Below, in pieces: positions 27,729 through 38,500 of a DNA stretch of 64,000 nucleotides. Source of the stretch: an uncultured Bacteroidales bacterium (lineage in GTDB: Bacteria; Bacteroidota; Bacteroidia; Bacteroidales; UBA932). Where the stretch lies: the NCBI GenBank assembly GCA_900316525.1, contig ONDF01000006.1, positions 35,033 to 99,032 on the forward strand, written 5' to 3'. Position 1 is the first letter of the stretch; the number at the start of each line of letters is the position of its first letter. A program made the position numbers and the translations under genes. The notes beneath the pieces were generated by a model. It saw only the letters and a program-made list of their open reading frames with translations. It had not been told where the DNA came from and did not search any database.

Positions 27729-29707
27729 CAGAACGAAATCAGCAACTTGGAGATGCTCTCCAGCGTACTGTTGACCACGTAGCAGACCAGGCCCAGCTCA
27801 GGATCGACATGCAGCTTGACGTCGGCGCTGACATAGGCGTTCAGCGTCGCCCAGCCGTAATCCTCGCCGACTGCGTAGCTCTCCACGCCGGCAAGTTCGC
27901 TTCCATCGAGGATTGCGAGCACTTCACAGGCCTCGGGATTCGTAACATCGAGCACGTAAACACTGGCATTTCCGCCGTAACCCCAATACAGGCCCTGCGT
28001 ATAAGCCATGATTCTACGTCCCTGGTAATCAATGATATCGAGGTTGTTCTGGCATTCGTTTCCACCGGCGCCCGCTTCAGAAATCATCTTCCAGTCGTAC
28101 GGTGTCTGCCAGGCGGGGGTGTAGGCATCTTTCAGGAAATACAGGTTCTGAAGACCGTCATAAGCACGATAGACGATACCCTCATTCAGGCGAGGGCCGA
28201 CAGACATCACCGCACCGGCCTCAGGGCTCCAGGAATCGTTCGTCCCGTTGATGGGCCCCCGGGTCTGGCCATTGACATTGTAGTAATTGTCCAAGGAAAC
28301 CTCCAGCTTGTCGATTTCCCAACCGGCCCAGTAACGGGAACCGCCGACGAAACCGGTCACTACGGCGCGGTTGGTGATGTCACCCCGGACACGCCATCCG
28401 CCGATCGTGCCATCGAAGTCGGCCGTATGCTCGAACAGTTTCACCGGAGTCTCATTGACGTTCGTCGTGTAATAGACCGTATAGGTCGTACCGGCATTGA
28501 ACGGATAGTCCGGAGCCACAATGACATTGCCGGCATCATCGCTGCAGATGGAGGTAGGAGTGATGCCCGGCCACTCGATGGCCTTCCAATAAGCGCCGTC
28601 AGCCGGATTGAGGACATGGACCTTGCTTCCGTCGGAAACGAGCAGGGCGTCGCCGCCGGCGGTCTTGTAGGCCAGACGGTGATACGGGGCGGCAGGAACG
28701 CCGACTTCGCTGAGCAGTTTGGTCCAGAGGACGCTGACGCCGGCAGAGGGAACGAGACCGTCCTGCTTGAACCAGCCCAGGCCGCCATATTCACCGGAGA
28801 CCGCACCGTTGATCATGCACTCCGCATACAAGTAGTTCTCACGGGGCACATACGTGTCGTTGGCCTCGATCACCAGATGGATCTGATTTTCGGTGTAGGA
28901 CAGCTTCGCCCAGCCCAGATCCCAGGAATCGACCATGGCACCCTGGTCATTGTCCCAGACGGAGAAGAAGGCTCTCCACTCCAGATTGGTACTGACATCG
29001 ATGGTGATGTCGGCACCTTCCTGAGGAATCACCGTAGGACCGGTACCGTCATAGAAGCTCCACTGAAGACCAGCCCAGTCACCTGCATAGTCAAAGAAGG
29101 GGACAAACGGAGCCTGGGTGATCTTCACCGTCGAAGAAAGTGTTCCGTCCGAGATCGTGATATTGGCTGTACGCGCCTCGATTTCTGTGGTAGGGGCGAC
29201 TTTGAGGACAACCGTGCTCTCGGTCAATCCCCTGGTGGTGGCATTCTCCACCCAGTCGACCGCTTCAGGAATGATGACCTGATAGTCCACATTGGCACTG
29301 ACTTTTACCTCCACGGTTCCGCCTTCCGCAGGAACCTCATATTCGGTCTGGGCGATGTTCAGGGCATTGAGCTGCTCCTGGACAATCGAGTACGTGGCCG
29401 TCTTGGTGCCGGCCGTGAAGGTCACGGTCGCCGTACGGCTGTCATTGGTGTCGTTCTTGAGGACGGAAGCCTTGACGGTCGCGTCCCCCGCCTCGCCACT
29501 GGTGGGAGAAAGGGTCACCCAGGATTCGGAAGCCTTGGCGGTCCAGGGCACCGTGGAGTTGATCGCGATGGAAAGCACGCCGCCTTCCACAGGAACGACC
29601 TGCTCGTCGGTCTTGATGGTCACGGCATCCTCCACCTTCGTTTCTTTCTTGCAGGAGACGGCGCAGGCCGCCACCAGCACGGAGACAATCAAAAGGATTC
29701 TTTTCAT
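27728..29707 (-). CDS. BACON-domain surface lipoprotein
   Basis: 659 residues. A lipoprotein signal (LIVSVLVAACAVSC) is followed by at least two BACON domains (about residues 30-115 and 115-200), recognised by PVEGGVLSIAINSTVPWTAKA, SWVTLSPTSGEAGDATV and the paired PAEGGTVEVKVSANVDYQV. A beta-rich module (residues about 205-330) and a C-terminal region resembling the propeller part of DUF5018-type proteins follow. BACON domains are spacers or carbohydrate- or mucin-associated modules on Bacteroidetes surface glycan-binding proteins. It sits between the two GHL10-like genes in the operon. It probably presents glycan to SusCD; there is no catalytic motif. Confidence 0.82.
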   Translation of the reverse strand: MKRILLIVSVLVAACAVSCKKETKVEDAVTIKTDEQVVPVEGGVLSIAINSTVPWTAKASESWVTLSPTSGEAGDATVKASVLKNDTNDSRTATVTFTAGTKTATYSIVQEQLNALNIAQTEYEVPAEGGTVEVKVSANVDYQVIIPEAVDWVENATTRGLTESTVVLKVAPTTEIEARTANITISDGTLSSTVKITQAPFVPFFDYAGDWAGLQWSFYDGTGPTVIPQEGADITIDVSTNLEWRAFFSVWDNDQGAMVDSWDLGWAKLSYTENQIHLVIEANDTYVPRENYLYAECMINGAVSGEYGGLGWFKQDGLVPSAGVSVLWTKLLSEVGVPAAPYHRLAYKTAGGDALLVSDGSKVHVLNPADGAYWKAIEWPGITPTSICSDDAGNVIVAPDYPFNAGTTYTVYYTTNVNETPVKLFEHTADFDGTIGGWRVRGDITNRAVVTGFVGGSRYWAGWEIDKLEVSLDNYYNVNGQTRGPINGTNDSWSPEAGAVMSVGPRLNEGIVYRAYDGLQNLYFLKDAYTPAWQTPYDWKMISEAGAGGNECQNNLDIIDYQGRRIMAYTQGLYWGYGGNASVYVLDVTNPEACEVLAILDGSELAGVESYAVGEDYGWATLNAYVSADVKLHVDPELGLVCYVVNSTLESISKLLISF

Positions 29708-29726
29708 AGTAGGATGAGATTAAAAG

Positions 29727-31121
29727 TTAAAGTGTTTTCAAATAAGCGTCGATGCTCGTCTGGAAGGCGTTCCAGTAGTCGAACATCCGGATATGGCAGA
29801 GGTCGAAGATGAACATCCCGCCGTCGCAGGCGCCGAGCATCGTCGACACGATGTCCGGAAGGAGGGCTTCCTGCTTGCCGTTCTCGAAGCCGGTGGCGTT
29901 GCCGATGTCCGGGCCGGCGGCGAAGGGCACCACGCCGCACAGGCGCTTGGCCCCGAGCTTTGCGAACCCTTCCATGGTCCATTCCCCGCTTCCGTGGATG
30001 CTGCCGGTTCCGGCGTAGGCGCCCAGGAAGATAAAGTCAAGCAGGTCGGCGAAACCGGTCTTCTGGTAGTTTGCGGGAACCCACTTGTAGGTGGACTCGT
30101 TCTTCTTGAGATCGTATTTCTCGCTGGTCCAGTTGACACCGCTCTGGTAGTACTCCGAGAACCAGGCTCCCACGTACACGCCGAAACGGACGTCCTTGTT
30201 CACTTCGTGGACCTTGGCAGCCGCCCGGGCGATGAAATCATGGATGACCTTGCAGCGGAAAGTGAGCCAGTTGCGCTGGAGCGTGGACGGATTGGACGAG
30301 ACATAGGCCTGTCCCTTCGGCATCACCGGCCAGGCGGACGGTTCGTCGCCCAGATAGGTCGTGAAAGCCTCCTTGGCCACATCGGTATAGCCGGCGTCCA
30401 GGCTGTAGTCATCGTAGCGGCAACGGTCCAGGACGATGCCGTCAAGTCCCTCATAGGCAGCCAGTTCGCCCAGCATCGTCAGCAGGAACTCCTGTACCTC
30501 GGCGTTGGCCGGGTCCAGGAAGCGGGGGCCGGTGTCGGCGTCGTCCATCGTGTTCGTGAGGCCGGCGGCGAGATTGTCCACCGCGCCCCAGGACTTCCGA
30601 TCCGGATGGTCGTAGAGCATGCCCACGTCGCCGATGGAGGAATGGTAGCCGCCCACCATCGTGTTGATGCCGGCGTTCACGCGCAGGCCGGCCGCGTGGC
30701 CCGCTTGGATGAAGGTGGCGAGATAGTCGAAGGTCGCCGTGCGCTCCACCCAGCGGTACCGGCCGTTCACCCACGCGGCGCATTTCAAGCACGGCGGCGC
30801 CACGGACGAGCTGAACAGGACGTCGCCGCTCGTGGGACGGACGTCCACGACGAGGTCCGTGAAGCCCATCGCGGCGATGCGCTTGCAGTCCTCGGTGATG
30901 TAAGCGGCGTCATTGGCATAGTAAGAGAAATTCGCGGCGGCGTCCACCCAGACATAGCGCGGCTTGCCCTTGATGTCGGGAAGGCCGGGCGTCTCACCGC
31001 CGCCTCCCCCGCCGCCGGGCGTCGCCTGATCCCACTCGTCGCGCCATTTGTACCCCGTTTCCTCCGGGGTGCAGGCGGCGAGGAGCAGGAAAGCGCCCAG
31101 GATGTACCAAACCTTTCTCAT
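29727..31121 (-). CDS. GHL10-like putative glycoside hydrolase lipoprotein (copy 2)
   Basis: 464 residues with a lipoprotein signal (WYILGAFLLLAAC) and a short Gly-rich linker (TPGGGGGGGETPG) before the TIM-barrel. The motifs match copy 1 nearly block for block: PRYVWVDAAANFSYYANDA, GFTDLVVDVRPTSGDVLF, GLDGIVLDRCRYDDYSLDA and FIFDLCHIRMFDYWN. By eye more than half of the aligned residues are identical. Its ATG overlaps the NAGPA stop (ATGA). The differing acidic loops and the extra linker suggest separate substrates or locations. Proposed role: an outer-surface or periplasmic endo- or exo-glycosidase of unknown specificity. Confidence 0.8.
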   Translation of the reverse strand: MRKVWYILGAFLLLAACTPEETGYKWRDEWDQATPGGGGGGGETPGLPDIKGKPRYVWVDAAANFSYYANDAAYITEDCKRIAAMGFTDLVVDVRPTSGDVLFSSSVAPPCLKCAAWVNGRYRWVERTATFDYLATFIQAGHAAGLRVNAGINTMVGGYHSSIGDVGMLYDHPDRKSWGAVDNLAAGLTNTMDDADTGPRFLDPANAEVQEFLLTMLGELAAYEGLDGIVLDRCRYDDYSLDAGYTDVAKEAFTTYLGDEPSAWPVMPKGQAYVSSNPSTLQRNWLTFRCKVIHDFIARAAAKVHEVNKDVRFGVYVGAWFSEYYQSGVNWTSEKYDLKKNESTYKWVPANYQKTGFADLLDFIFLGAYAGTGSIHGSGEWTMEGFAKLGAKRLCGVVPFAAGPDIGNATGFENGKQEALLPDIVSTMLGACDGGMFIFDLCHIRMFDYWNAFQTSIDAYLKTL

Positions 31122-32161
31122 CGCTTTTTCAAGAGAATTACGGAGCCGACGGCGCGCTGGGAGCCGTCCGACACCTTGATGGTTTCCTTTCCTTCCACCA
31201 GCAGGCAGCTGGAGCCGCCGCCGTCCAGATTCAGGGCGTCGACGCAGCCCAGGGACTGCAGGACCGCCGCTTCCTCCGCGAAGGTCATGCCCGCGACGCC
31301 GTCCGTCATCCCGCGTCCTTCACAGACAAAGAGGATGAGCAGGCCGTCTCTCGTCGCGCCGACGGCCGTCCTGGGATGCCGGGCCTCCGGCATCTTGTCG
31401 TCGGCCCCGTCGCCGTAAAACATCTCGGCCTCCCAGGTGTTCTTCACCTGGCCGCCCTTGAGCAGCACGGGGCCGCCGCCGATGGCGGTCTGCGGCGCGA
31501 AATCGGCGGCCTTCGCCGGGAAGTTGGCGTCGGGAACCTGCAGCGGGTCCTTCGACCAGGAATTAGCGGCCGGGACGTCGTACAGGTAATGCTTCGCTCC
31601 CCCGCTCCAGTAGGTCCATCCCGTGGCGCAGGCGCCGTCTTTCTCGTAGAAGACGCCGCGCGTGGGATAATACACCGTCACCCAGTCTTTCGATGAATAA
31701 TTGAGGTTCACGCCATAGGTGCGGCCGCCGCTCACGGCGACGCTGGCGTTGTAGCGCTTGCCGCCATCGACGAAGAAATAGCCGCCGTTCACGATGACCG
31801 GCGCAGCCGTTTCCTGGTAGTACTGGGCCGGCGTCTTCAGCGGATCCGAAGTCCCCTGGATGGTGGGGTCGTCGATGCTCCGGACATCCCAGGCGACCTT
31901 GGAGAGGTCCGCCACGGCGATGTAGGCGATCACTTTGTTTCCGCCGATCGTTTCGGGAGAACGGTAGATGTCCACGCCCTCGGGCAGGGTGGAATAGCCG
32001 TCCGTCACATTGGACCATCCCAGGGCCACGATGGCAGGGTGCGGTTCCACGAAGGCGGGCTTTTCCTTGTCCTGCCAGCGCCATTCGGGCATGTCCGTCC
32101 CGGCGGTCCCGTTGCAGGAGACCGCCAGGAGGACCGTCAGTATGAGTCCGAAACTTTTCAT
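31118..32161 (-). CDS. NAGPA-type phosphodiester glycosidase lipoprotein
   Basis: 347 residues from ATG 32161, which overlaps the DUF5018 stop as ATGA; a slightly longer in-frame start at 32173 is less likely. The N-terminus MKSFGLILTVLLAVSC is a lipoprotein signal. The fold is PF09992 (phosphodiester glycosidase, NAGPA/DUF2233): PVIVNGGYFF, AIGGGPVLLKGG, HPRTAVGATRDG and the diagnostic DALNLDGGGSSCLLVEG. The human relative removes GlcNAc from GlcNAc-1-phospho-6-mannose; bacterial members act on phosphodiester-linked sugars or cell-wall glycans. Its place in this SusCD operon suggests release of an alpha-linked sugar-1-phosphodiester from the target glycan. Confidence 0.9.
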   Translation of the reverse strand: MKSFGLILTVLLAVSCNGTAGTDMPEWRWQDKEKPAFVEPHPAIVALGWSNVTDGYSTLPEGVDIYRSPETIGGNKVIAYIAVADLSKVAWDVRSIDDPTIQGTSDPLKTPAQYYQETAAPVIVNGGYFFVDGGKRYNASVAVSGGRTYGVNLNYSSKDWVTVYYPTRGVFYEKDGACATGWTYWSGGAKHYLYDVPAANSWSKDPLQVPDANFPAKAADFAPQTAIGGGPVLLKGGQVKNTWEAEMFYGDGADDKMPEARHPRTAVGATRDGLLILFVCEGRGMTDGVAGMTFAEEAAVLQSLGCVDALNLDGGGSSCLLVEGKETIKVSDGSQRAVGSVILLKKR

Positions 32162-33894
32162 CGCTTGATGCAATCCAGGCTGAAGCCACCCAGCATCTGG
32201 GAGTAATGGTCGTAGTAGTAGATATACAGCATGTAGCCGTCGGCGGAAGGGGCCAGGATCACGTCGCCGCAGGCGCCGTTCCCGTCGTGGCCGCCCGTGT
32301 TGTACTGCAGGTTGTACATGAACGGCCTGGAGAACACCAGACCCGGGCTGTTCCAGATGTTGTCGCCCTGGAGCGAGCCGCCCGTGATGTCATAGACATA
32401 CAGCTGCGGGCCCGGCCACCACTTCGGGAAGTGGTTGGACACGAACAGCGCCAGGTAGCGGGCGTTGTTGAAGCCCTTGGTATCCAGGTTGTTCGGGGAC
32501 GTGTTGCTGTCCACGTACGTTCCGCCGCCCTGGACATCGTCCGTGCCGTCGCCATAGCCGTTCAGCTGCTTGCCGACGGTGAGGTCCGGCTTGAACCAGG
32601 TCAGGAGGTTGTCGGAATAGGCGCAGCTGTACCAGCCGGCGTCGTTCTGCGCCGATGCCGCGGGCACGCAGGTGCTGCCGGAGGCGCCGGCGCCCCACAG
32701 GAAGCCGGTGCCGCTGACGTCCTTGAGCTCGTTGGAGACCACTTCCCCGCCCACGATGTGGATGGAGCGGAAGCGGCCGCTCTGCGTGACGCCCGCGAGG
32801 CCCGGATAGGTGACCGAGATGGACGCCTCTCCTTCGATGTCGCCGATGACCTTCATCTCCGTGCCCAGCTGGATGTCCTCTTCATTCTTGAAGGAGAGGA
32901 GCTCCACCGGGGCTTCCTTCACGGAGGAAGTCTTCCAGATGGTGAACTGCTCACCCGTCTCGGCCAGGTTGCAGATCAGCAGGTGGTCCTTCTCGTCGGA
33001 GGCGATGGCGCCGGTCGGGACGGCGCTTCCGATCTTGATCTGGCCGCCGTACGTGCCCACGATCTTGTTGTAATAGCGCGGCGTGGAGCCGTCGCCCACA
33101 TTGACGATCAGGTCGGAATCGATCACGCCCATGGACACGTTCGCCACGGCCTGGTATCCCGGAAGGCCCATGCCGGAGGACGGATCCAGGTTGAACAGCG
33201 TCTCGGCGCTGGTGGCATTCACGCCGTAGTCGATCTTTTCAGGGATATTCTTGATGACCAGGTACTCCGCCTTGGTCACGCCGTCATCGGCCGTCACGGT
33301 GAAGGTGAAGCCTTCGTTGTAGTTGTGCGGCTCGCCCGGGTCCGGGGAGATGGTGGCATGGGCCGACAGGGTGACGGTCGCCTCGGCCACGGACAGGTCC
33401 TTGGCCGTGATGAGGGACACCTTGCGGGCGGCCTTGTCCACCATGCCGCTCAGCTGCGGCTGCTTGAGCGCGAAGGTGACGATCTCGCACTTGCTGGACT
33501 TCACCCGCTTGCCGGTGATGATGATGCCGTGGCTCTCGCCGGTCGCGTCGGTGTAGGAGAAATGGTTCTCCTCCGTCAGGTCCAGCACCGTCAGGGGCGG
33601 GTCGATCTTGCAGTTGGGCTGCAGGGAGGCGCGCACCCGGACCTTCGTCATATAGGGTGTGGTGATGTCGTCGGAGGATTCGGGGAAATACCACGGAATG
33701 GGAATCTCATACCGCTCCACGGCGGGATCGGAGATCTCCAGCCGGCCCATTTCCTGCCCTTCGAAAGGACCGAAGGCGAAATAGGCCGCCAGGGACGTGA
33801 TCCCCTGCCGGTCGGCCGTGGGCTCCACGAATTCCGGCTGGTGGCAGGCCGCCATGACAACGGCCGCAATCAGAAAGATGACGCTCTTTTTCAT
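32158..33894 (-). CDS. DUF5018-type surface lipoprotein
   Basis: 578 residues from ATG 33894 (MKKSVIFLIAAVVMAAC, lipoprotein signal); an upstream in-frame start at 33906 overlaps SusD and gives a worse signal. The N-terminal half (to residue about 225) consists of beta-sandwich repeats characteristic of DUF5018 (LIISDLTEENHFSY-like blocks; KSSKCEIVTFALKQPQ; VTKAEYLVIKNIPEKIDYG). The C-terminal half looks like a beta-propeller (VNVGDGSTPRYYNKI, KDHLLICNLAETGEQFTIW). It lies two bases after SusD, where surface glycan-binding proteins are normally encoded. No enzymatic motif. Probable role: glycan capture for the SusCD pair. Confidence 0.78.
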   Translation of the reverse strand: MKKSVIFLIAAVVMAACHQPEFVEPTADRQGITSLAAYFAFGPFEGQEMGRLEISDPAVERYEIPIPWYFPESSDDITTPYMTKVRVRASLQPNCKIDPPLTVLDLTEENHFSYTDATGESHGIIITGKRVKSSKCEIVTFALKQPQLSGMVDKAARKVSLITAKDLSVAEATVTLSAHATISPDPGEPHNYNEGFTFTVTADDGVTKAEYLVIKNIPEKIDYGVNATSAETLFNLDPSSGMGLPGYQAVANVSMGVIDSDLIVNVGDGSTPRYYNKIVGTYGGQIKIGSAVPTGAIASDEKDHLLICNLAETGEQFTIWKTSSVKEAPVELLSFKNEEDIQLGTEMKVIGDIEGEASISVTYPGLAGVTQSGRFRSIHIVGGEVVSNELKDVSGTGFLWGAGASGSTCVPAASAQNDAGWYSCAYSDNLLTWFKPDLTVGKQLNGYGDGTDDVQGGGTYVDSNTSPNNLDTKGFNNARYLALFVSNHFPKWWPGPQLYVYDITGGSLQGDNIWNSPGLVFSRPFMYNLQYNTGGHDGNGACGDVILAPSADGYMLYIYYYDHYSQMLGGFSLDCIKR

Positions 33895-33896
33895 GG

Positions 33897-35552
33897 CTAG
33901 TTCCATTCAGGGTATTGATTGACAAGCGGATTCGAGTTCAGTTCGCCGTCGGGAAGCGGGAACCGGTACATCTTGGCCGGGAAGTTGCGGTCCTTGTCGT
34001 CGACGGAGACGTACGTATACTTGTACTGGCCGGCGACGGCGGTGGACTCGATCTTGAGGCCGTGGACCTGGTAGTTGTTCAGGCCGACAGGCCAGTCCTC
34101 GGCCGCCTCCTTCCATCGGCGGAGATCCCAGTACCAGTGGTCCTCGAAGGCGAGTTCCACGCGGCGTTCCTGGCGGATCGCCTTCCACAGGGCGTCGCCG
34201 GACTTGTTCGTGTACGGGAGCCCGACCCGGGAGCGGATGGCCTTCACGGCCGCATTGGCCCCTTCCGTGTCGCCCTTGCGATAACAGGCTTCCGCCTTGT
34301 TCAGCAGCACTTCGCCGTACCGCAGGATGATGAAAGGCTGGATGCTCTGGCTGCGCTCGGCGAGGTTGTGGGTCTCGTCCACGCCCTTGCGGAGGTAGTA
34401 GCCGGTGGTCGTGCGGCCTTCGGGCTTGGGTTCCTTGTTCCACTGGCACCAGCCGTCAGTTCCGCCGACGAAGGGTTCGATCGTGCGGCCCTTCCAGGGT
34501 GCGCCATTATACAGGATGGTCGCCTTGAACCGCGGCTCCAGCCGCTCGTACGGCGGTTCGGCCAGGGTCTCCCCGTGCCAGGGAGACCAATCGGGGAAAC
34601 CGCCCGTAGCCAGTTCGTAGCTCTCCACCATCTCCTGGGTGGGCGTGCCGTAGCCGCCGCCCTGCTGGCCGACGAGCTTGTAGTCGCCGCCCGGGGTGTA
34701 GTAGAAGTCGAACTCGTGGGTCTCGTTGTCGGCGTAGGAGAAACTGTACTGGAGGATGGTCTCGGTGTTGCCCGCCGTCACCGGGACGGTGAAGGCGTCG
34801 CCGTAATCGGGCATCAGGGCGTAGCCCAGGCCCGCGAGCTCGTCGGCCGCCGCGACCACCTTGTCATATTCGCCCGCGTAAAGCATCGCGCGGGTGATGA
34901 GGGCGAGGGCGGCGCCCTTGTCCAGGCGGCCCTTCGCCGCGGCCTTCTCCGGCAGGTTCCTGGAGGCGAAGTCCAGGTCGTTCCAGATGAAGTTCCAGCC
35001 GTCGGCCTCGGAGGAAAGGGCTTTCTCCACCTTGATCTGCGTCAGGTCCTCGTCATAGAGGATCACTTCCTTGTAGCGCTTCACCAGCTCGAAGTAGAGC
35101 CAGCCGCGCATCAGGCGGAGCTCGCCTTCCAGGCGGACCCGGTCCGCTTCCGGCAGGTTCGCGCCCAGCGTCTTCAGGTTGGAGATGGCTTCGTTCGTGC
35201 GGCGGACGGCGTCGTACAGGTCGCCCCAGCGCCCCAGGTACACGTTCACGAAACTGCTGGTGAGGTTGGTGCCGCCGTAGGCCACCTGGCTCGGGATGAG
35301 GCAGAAGGCGAAATTGACATAGGAGCCGTACTTGAACGCGTCGGTGAACGCCTCCGTCATGCCCACGGCGCTCGGCCATTCGGCGACGATCTCATAGGTG
35401 TAGGAATAGATGTCGTTCACGGCGTATTCGGCCGACTCGACATCGGCCCACATCACTTTGTCGGAGATGCTGTCGCGCGGGGTCATATCCAGAAACTTGT
35501 TGCAGGAGACGAGCACTCCGCACAGGGAAAGAGCGATAAGGATCTTCTTCAT
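33897..35552 (-). CDS. RagB/SusD-family lipoprotein of the second PUL
   Basis: 551 residues. The signal ends in LCGVLVSC followed by NKFLDMTPRDSISDKVMWAD, a classic SusD N-terminus. Helical TPR-like core with LEGELRLMRGWLYFELVKRY, and the C-terminal RagB block ILRYGEVLLNKAEACYRKGD, AIRSRVGLPY and ERRVELAFEDHWYWDLRRWKE. Length is standard. It binds glycan at the surface and covers the SusC barrel encoded 12 bases upstream. Expected ligand is an amino-sugar-containing glycan, inferred from the epimerase and phosphodiester glycosidase in the same operon. Confidence 0.96.
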   Translation of the reverse strand: MKKILIALSLCGVLVSCNKFLDMTPRDSISDKVMWADVESAEYAVNDIYSYTYEIVAEWPSAVGMTEAFTDAFKYGSYVNFAFCLIPSQVAYGGTNLTSSFVNVYLGRWGDLYDAVRRTNEAISNLKTLGANLPEADRVRLEGELRLMRGWLYFELVKRYKEVILYDEDLTQIKVEKALSSEADGWNFIWNDLDFASRNLPEKAAAKGRLDKGAALALITRAMLYAGEYDKVVAAADELAGLGYALMPDYGDAFTVPVTAGNTETILQYSFSYADNETHEFDFYYTPGGDYKLVGQQGGGYGTPTQEMVESYELATGGFPDWSPWHGETLAEPPYERLEPRFKATILYNGAPWKGRTIEPFVGGTDGWCQWNKEPKPEGRTTTGYYLRKGVDETHNLAERSQSIQPFIILRYGEVLLNKAEACYRKGDTEGANAAVKAIRSRVGLPYTNKSGDALWKAIRQERRVELAFEDHWYWDLRRWKEAAEDWPVGLNNYQVHGLKIESTAVAGQYKYTYVSVDDKDRNFPAKMYRFPLPDGELNSNPLVNQYPEWN

Positions 35553-35564
35553 AGGGCTTCCGGA

Positions 35565-38500
35565 TTAAAGGGTGAGGGTGATGCCGCCCAGGATGTTCCG
35601 CTGCTGCGGATAGTAGCCGTTGTTCACGCCCGGGGATTCCGGGTCGATGCCTTCCGGCAGGCCGTCCAGGGTGAACAGGTTGTTGCCTTCCACGAAGATG
35701 CGGAGGCTCTCCACGCCGAACCGGCGGGTGAAGGTCTGCGGGAGCGTATAGCCCAGCTGGGCCGTCTTGAGACGGACGTATTTGCCGTCCCGCCACCAGA
35801 AGCTGGAGCTCAGGCCGTTGTCGCCGCCGTGGCCCGTCGTGCCGAGGGTCAGGCGCGGGAACGTACCGTCCGGGTTGTCCAGGCTGTAGGCGTTCTCGAT
35901 GAGGAAGAGCGGCGAGTTCGCGCCCTCCTTGAAGGTCTTGGTCCAGATGGTGTCGTCGTCGTTCTCGTTGAAGTAGGTGCCGGTCATCGACACCTGGAAG
36001 AGGGCGCCGCCGGTGAACTGGAGGTTCATGTCGAAGCCGTTCCAGCCCAGGTTCACGTTCAGGCCGAAGGTCAGCTCCGGCCGGTTGCTCTTCCCGAAGA
36101 TGCCGCGGTCCTGCCAGTCGATCTGGCCGTCGCCGTTGAGGTCCTTGTACTTGATGTCGCCGATGTTCGGGCGCGTGCCGTACCAGGCGGAATTGTCGAT
36201 CTCCTCCTCGCTCCGGTACAGGCCCTCCGCCAGCCAGCCCCAGTGGGAGCCGTAGGTGGTGCCGGTGACCTTCTGCCAGCCGGGGACGTTGGGTTCGTCG
36301 TTGTAGCGCAGCCAGCGGGTCTTGGAATAGGTGACCGTCCCGCCCAGCTCGTAGAAGAACGGCTTGCCGCCCAGCATGAAGCGGTTCCGGTGCGTCAGGA
36401 GCACGTCGATACCCTTGGCGTCGATGGCGTTCTTGTTCACGTAGGTCGGGAAATACCCGCCCATCGAGTCCGGATGGCCGCCGCCGTTGTACGAGAGGAT
36501 GTCGTAGGTGTAGTTGTAGAATCCGTCGATCTCGCCGCCCAGGAGGCCGTCCCACAGGGAGAAGTCCAAGCCCACGTTGTAGGAGAGGGTCTTTTCCCAG
36601 GTCAGGTCCTTGTTGGGGATGCCCGCGGTATTGTAGGCCGGAACGGCATTCCCTCCGGGATAGATGACCTTGCAGTCCAGGGCGTACTTGCTCAGGAACA
36701 TGTACGGGCTCACGCCGTCGTTGCCCAGCAGGCCCACGCTGGCGCGGAGTTTCAGGTTGTCCAGGGCCGAGGCGTCACGCAGGAAGGATTCCTTGGACAG
36801 GACCCAGCCCACGGAGGCCGACGGGAAGAAGCCCCAGCGGGTCTTCGTCATCCCCGCGAACTTGTAGGAGCCGTCGTAGCGGCCGGTGAATTCCGCCAGG
36901 TACTTCTCGTCATAGTTGTACCGGATGCGGCCCACGTAGCCGGCGCTGCGGGAAGCGTTGCTGGAGCCCATCACGGGCGAAGCCGTGGGGGTTCCGTTCC
37001 CCAGTTCGGGCAGCAGGGCGAAGGGCACGTTCTTGACGTAGCCGGAGAGGTTGTTCGTCTGGAAATCACGGATTTCCGCGAGGACCAGGGCCTCCACGGC
37101 GTGCTTGCCGAACGTGCCGGCGTAATTGAGGCTCGCCTGCCCGGTCATCGTCTGCTGGTAATAGGAGCCCTCCCCCACCTTGTTGCCGTCGGAGGCGCCG
37201 TTGACGTCGACCATCGGATCCGACCAGCCCCAGGTGCCGTCCTCGTTCCGGCGGCGGACGACCACGTAGTACGGGGTGTCCAGGTTCTTGTTGTAGGAGT
37301 CCAGGTAGTCATAGGAGCCGCTCGCCTTGAGCGACAGGCCTTTCACCCAGGGAATCTCCCAGGTCAGCGAACCGGTGAGCGTGCCGTTGAAACTGCGGGT
37401 CTGCTTGTTGCCGGACTCGTAGAGGGCGGCCAGCGGGCTGTTCGCGAACACCTGGTTGGAGGCGATGGCGCCCGTATAATGGCCGTCATACCTTTCCGGC
37501 AGGAACGGATACATGCCGATGACCTGGTGCGCGATGGAGAACCAGCCCACCTCGTAGCCGGAATCGCTGTCCGAGCCTCCGGAGAGGAAGCGCGGCGTGC
37601 GGCGGCGGCCCACGACGCCGCTCAGGCCGGCGTTGAAGACCAGGTGCCTGGCGATGCGGGACTCGATGTTCGCGCGCACGTTGTACCGGTTGTAATTGTA
37701 TCCGTCGATGTTGCCCTTCTGGCCCAGGAAACCGCCGGACACGAAGTAGCGGGACTTGTCGTTGCCGCCCTGCACGGTGATGTTGTGCTTGTTCGTGATG
37801 CCGGTGCCGAAGACCTTCTTGATGTAGTCCACGTTGTCCCAGCCGTCGGCGGGGTCGCCGTTGAGCATCGCCTCCACGTCCGCGCGGGAGAAATACGGAT
37901 CGTACTCCTCCTCGGAGGCGATGGCCCCGCTCGCGAGCTGGTCCATCTCCTGCGCCAGGTTGTAGTAGTAGGCGAACTGGGGGCCGTTCATGAAGCGCGG
38001 GAAATTCGCGTTCATCGACACGCCCACGGAGCCGTTGTAGGTGATGTGCGCGTCGCCCTTGTCGCCCTTGCGGGTGGTGATGATGATCACGCCGCCGGCG
38101 GCCTGCAGGCCGTACACCGCCGCGGAAGCGCCGTCCTTGAGGACCGAGACGCTCTCGATATCGGCCGGGTCGATGTCATTGATGTTGTCCACGGGGAAGC
38201 CGTCCACCACATAGGCGACCCCGTACACGGAGCCGCGGATGCGGAGCGAGGCCTGGTCCAGGCCCGGCTCGCCGGATTCCTGGACGGAGGAGACGCCGGA
38301 CAGCTTGCCGGCGAGCACCTGCGACACGTTCGTGGAAGGCGCCTTCAGCAGTTCGTCGCCCTTGATGGCGGACACGGCCGCCGTCAGGGTCTCCTTCTTG
38401 GCCGTACCATAGCCCACGACGACGACATCCTCCAGATAGAGGGTGTCCTCCGTCATCGTGACGTCCAGGCGGGACTGGCCCTGGAAAGGACGCGTCTGGG

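Noticed and set aside
26439..31121. True GH10 xylanases
   Set aside because: The barrels show GHL10-like motifs and lack the GH10 catalytic Glu signatures.
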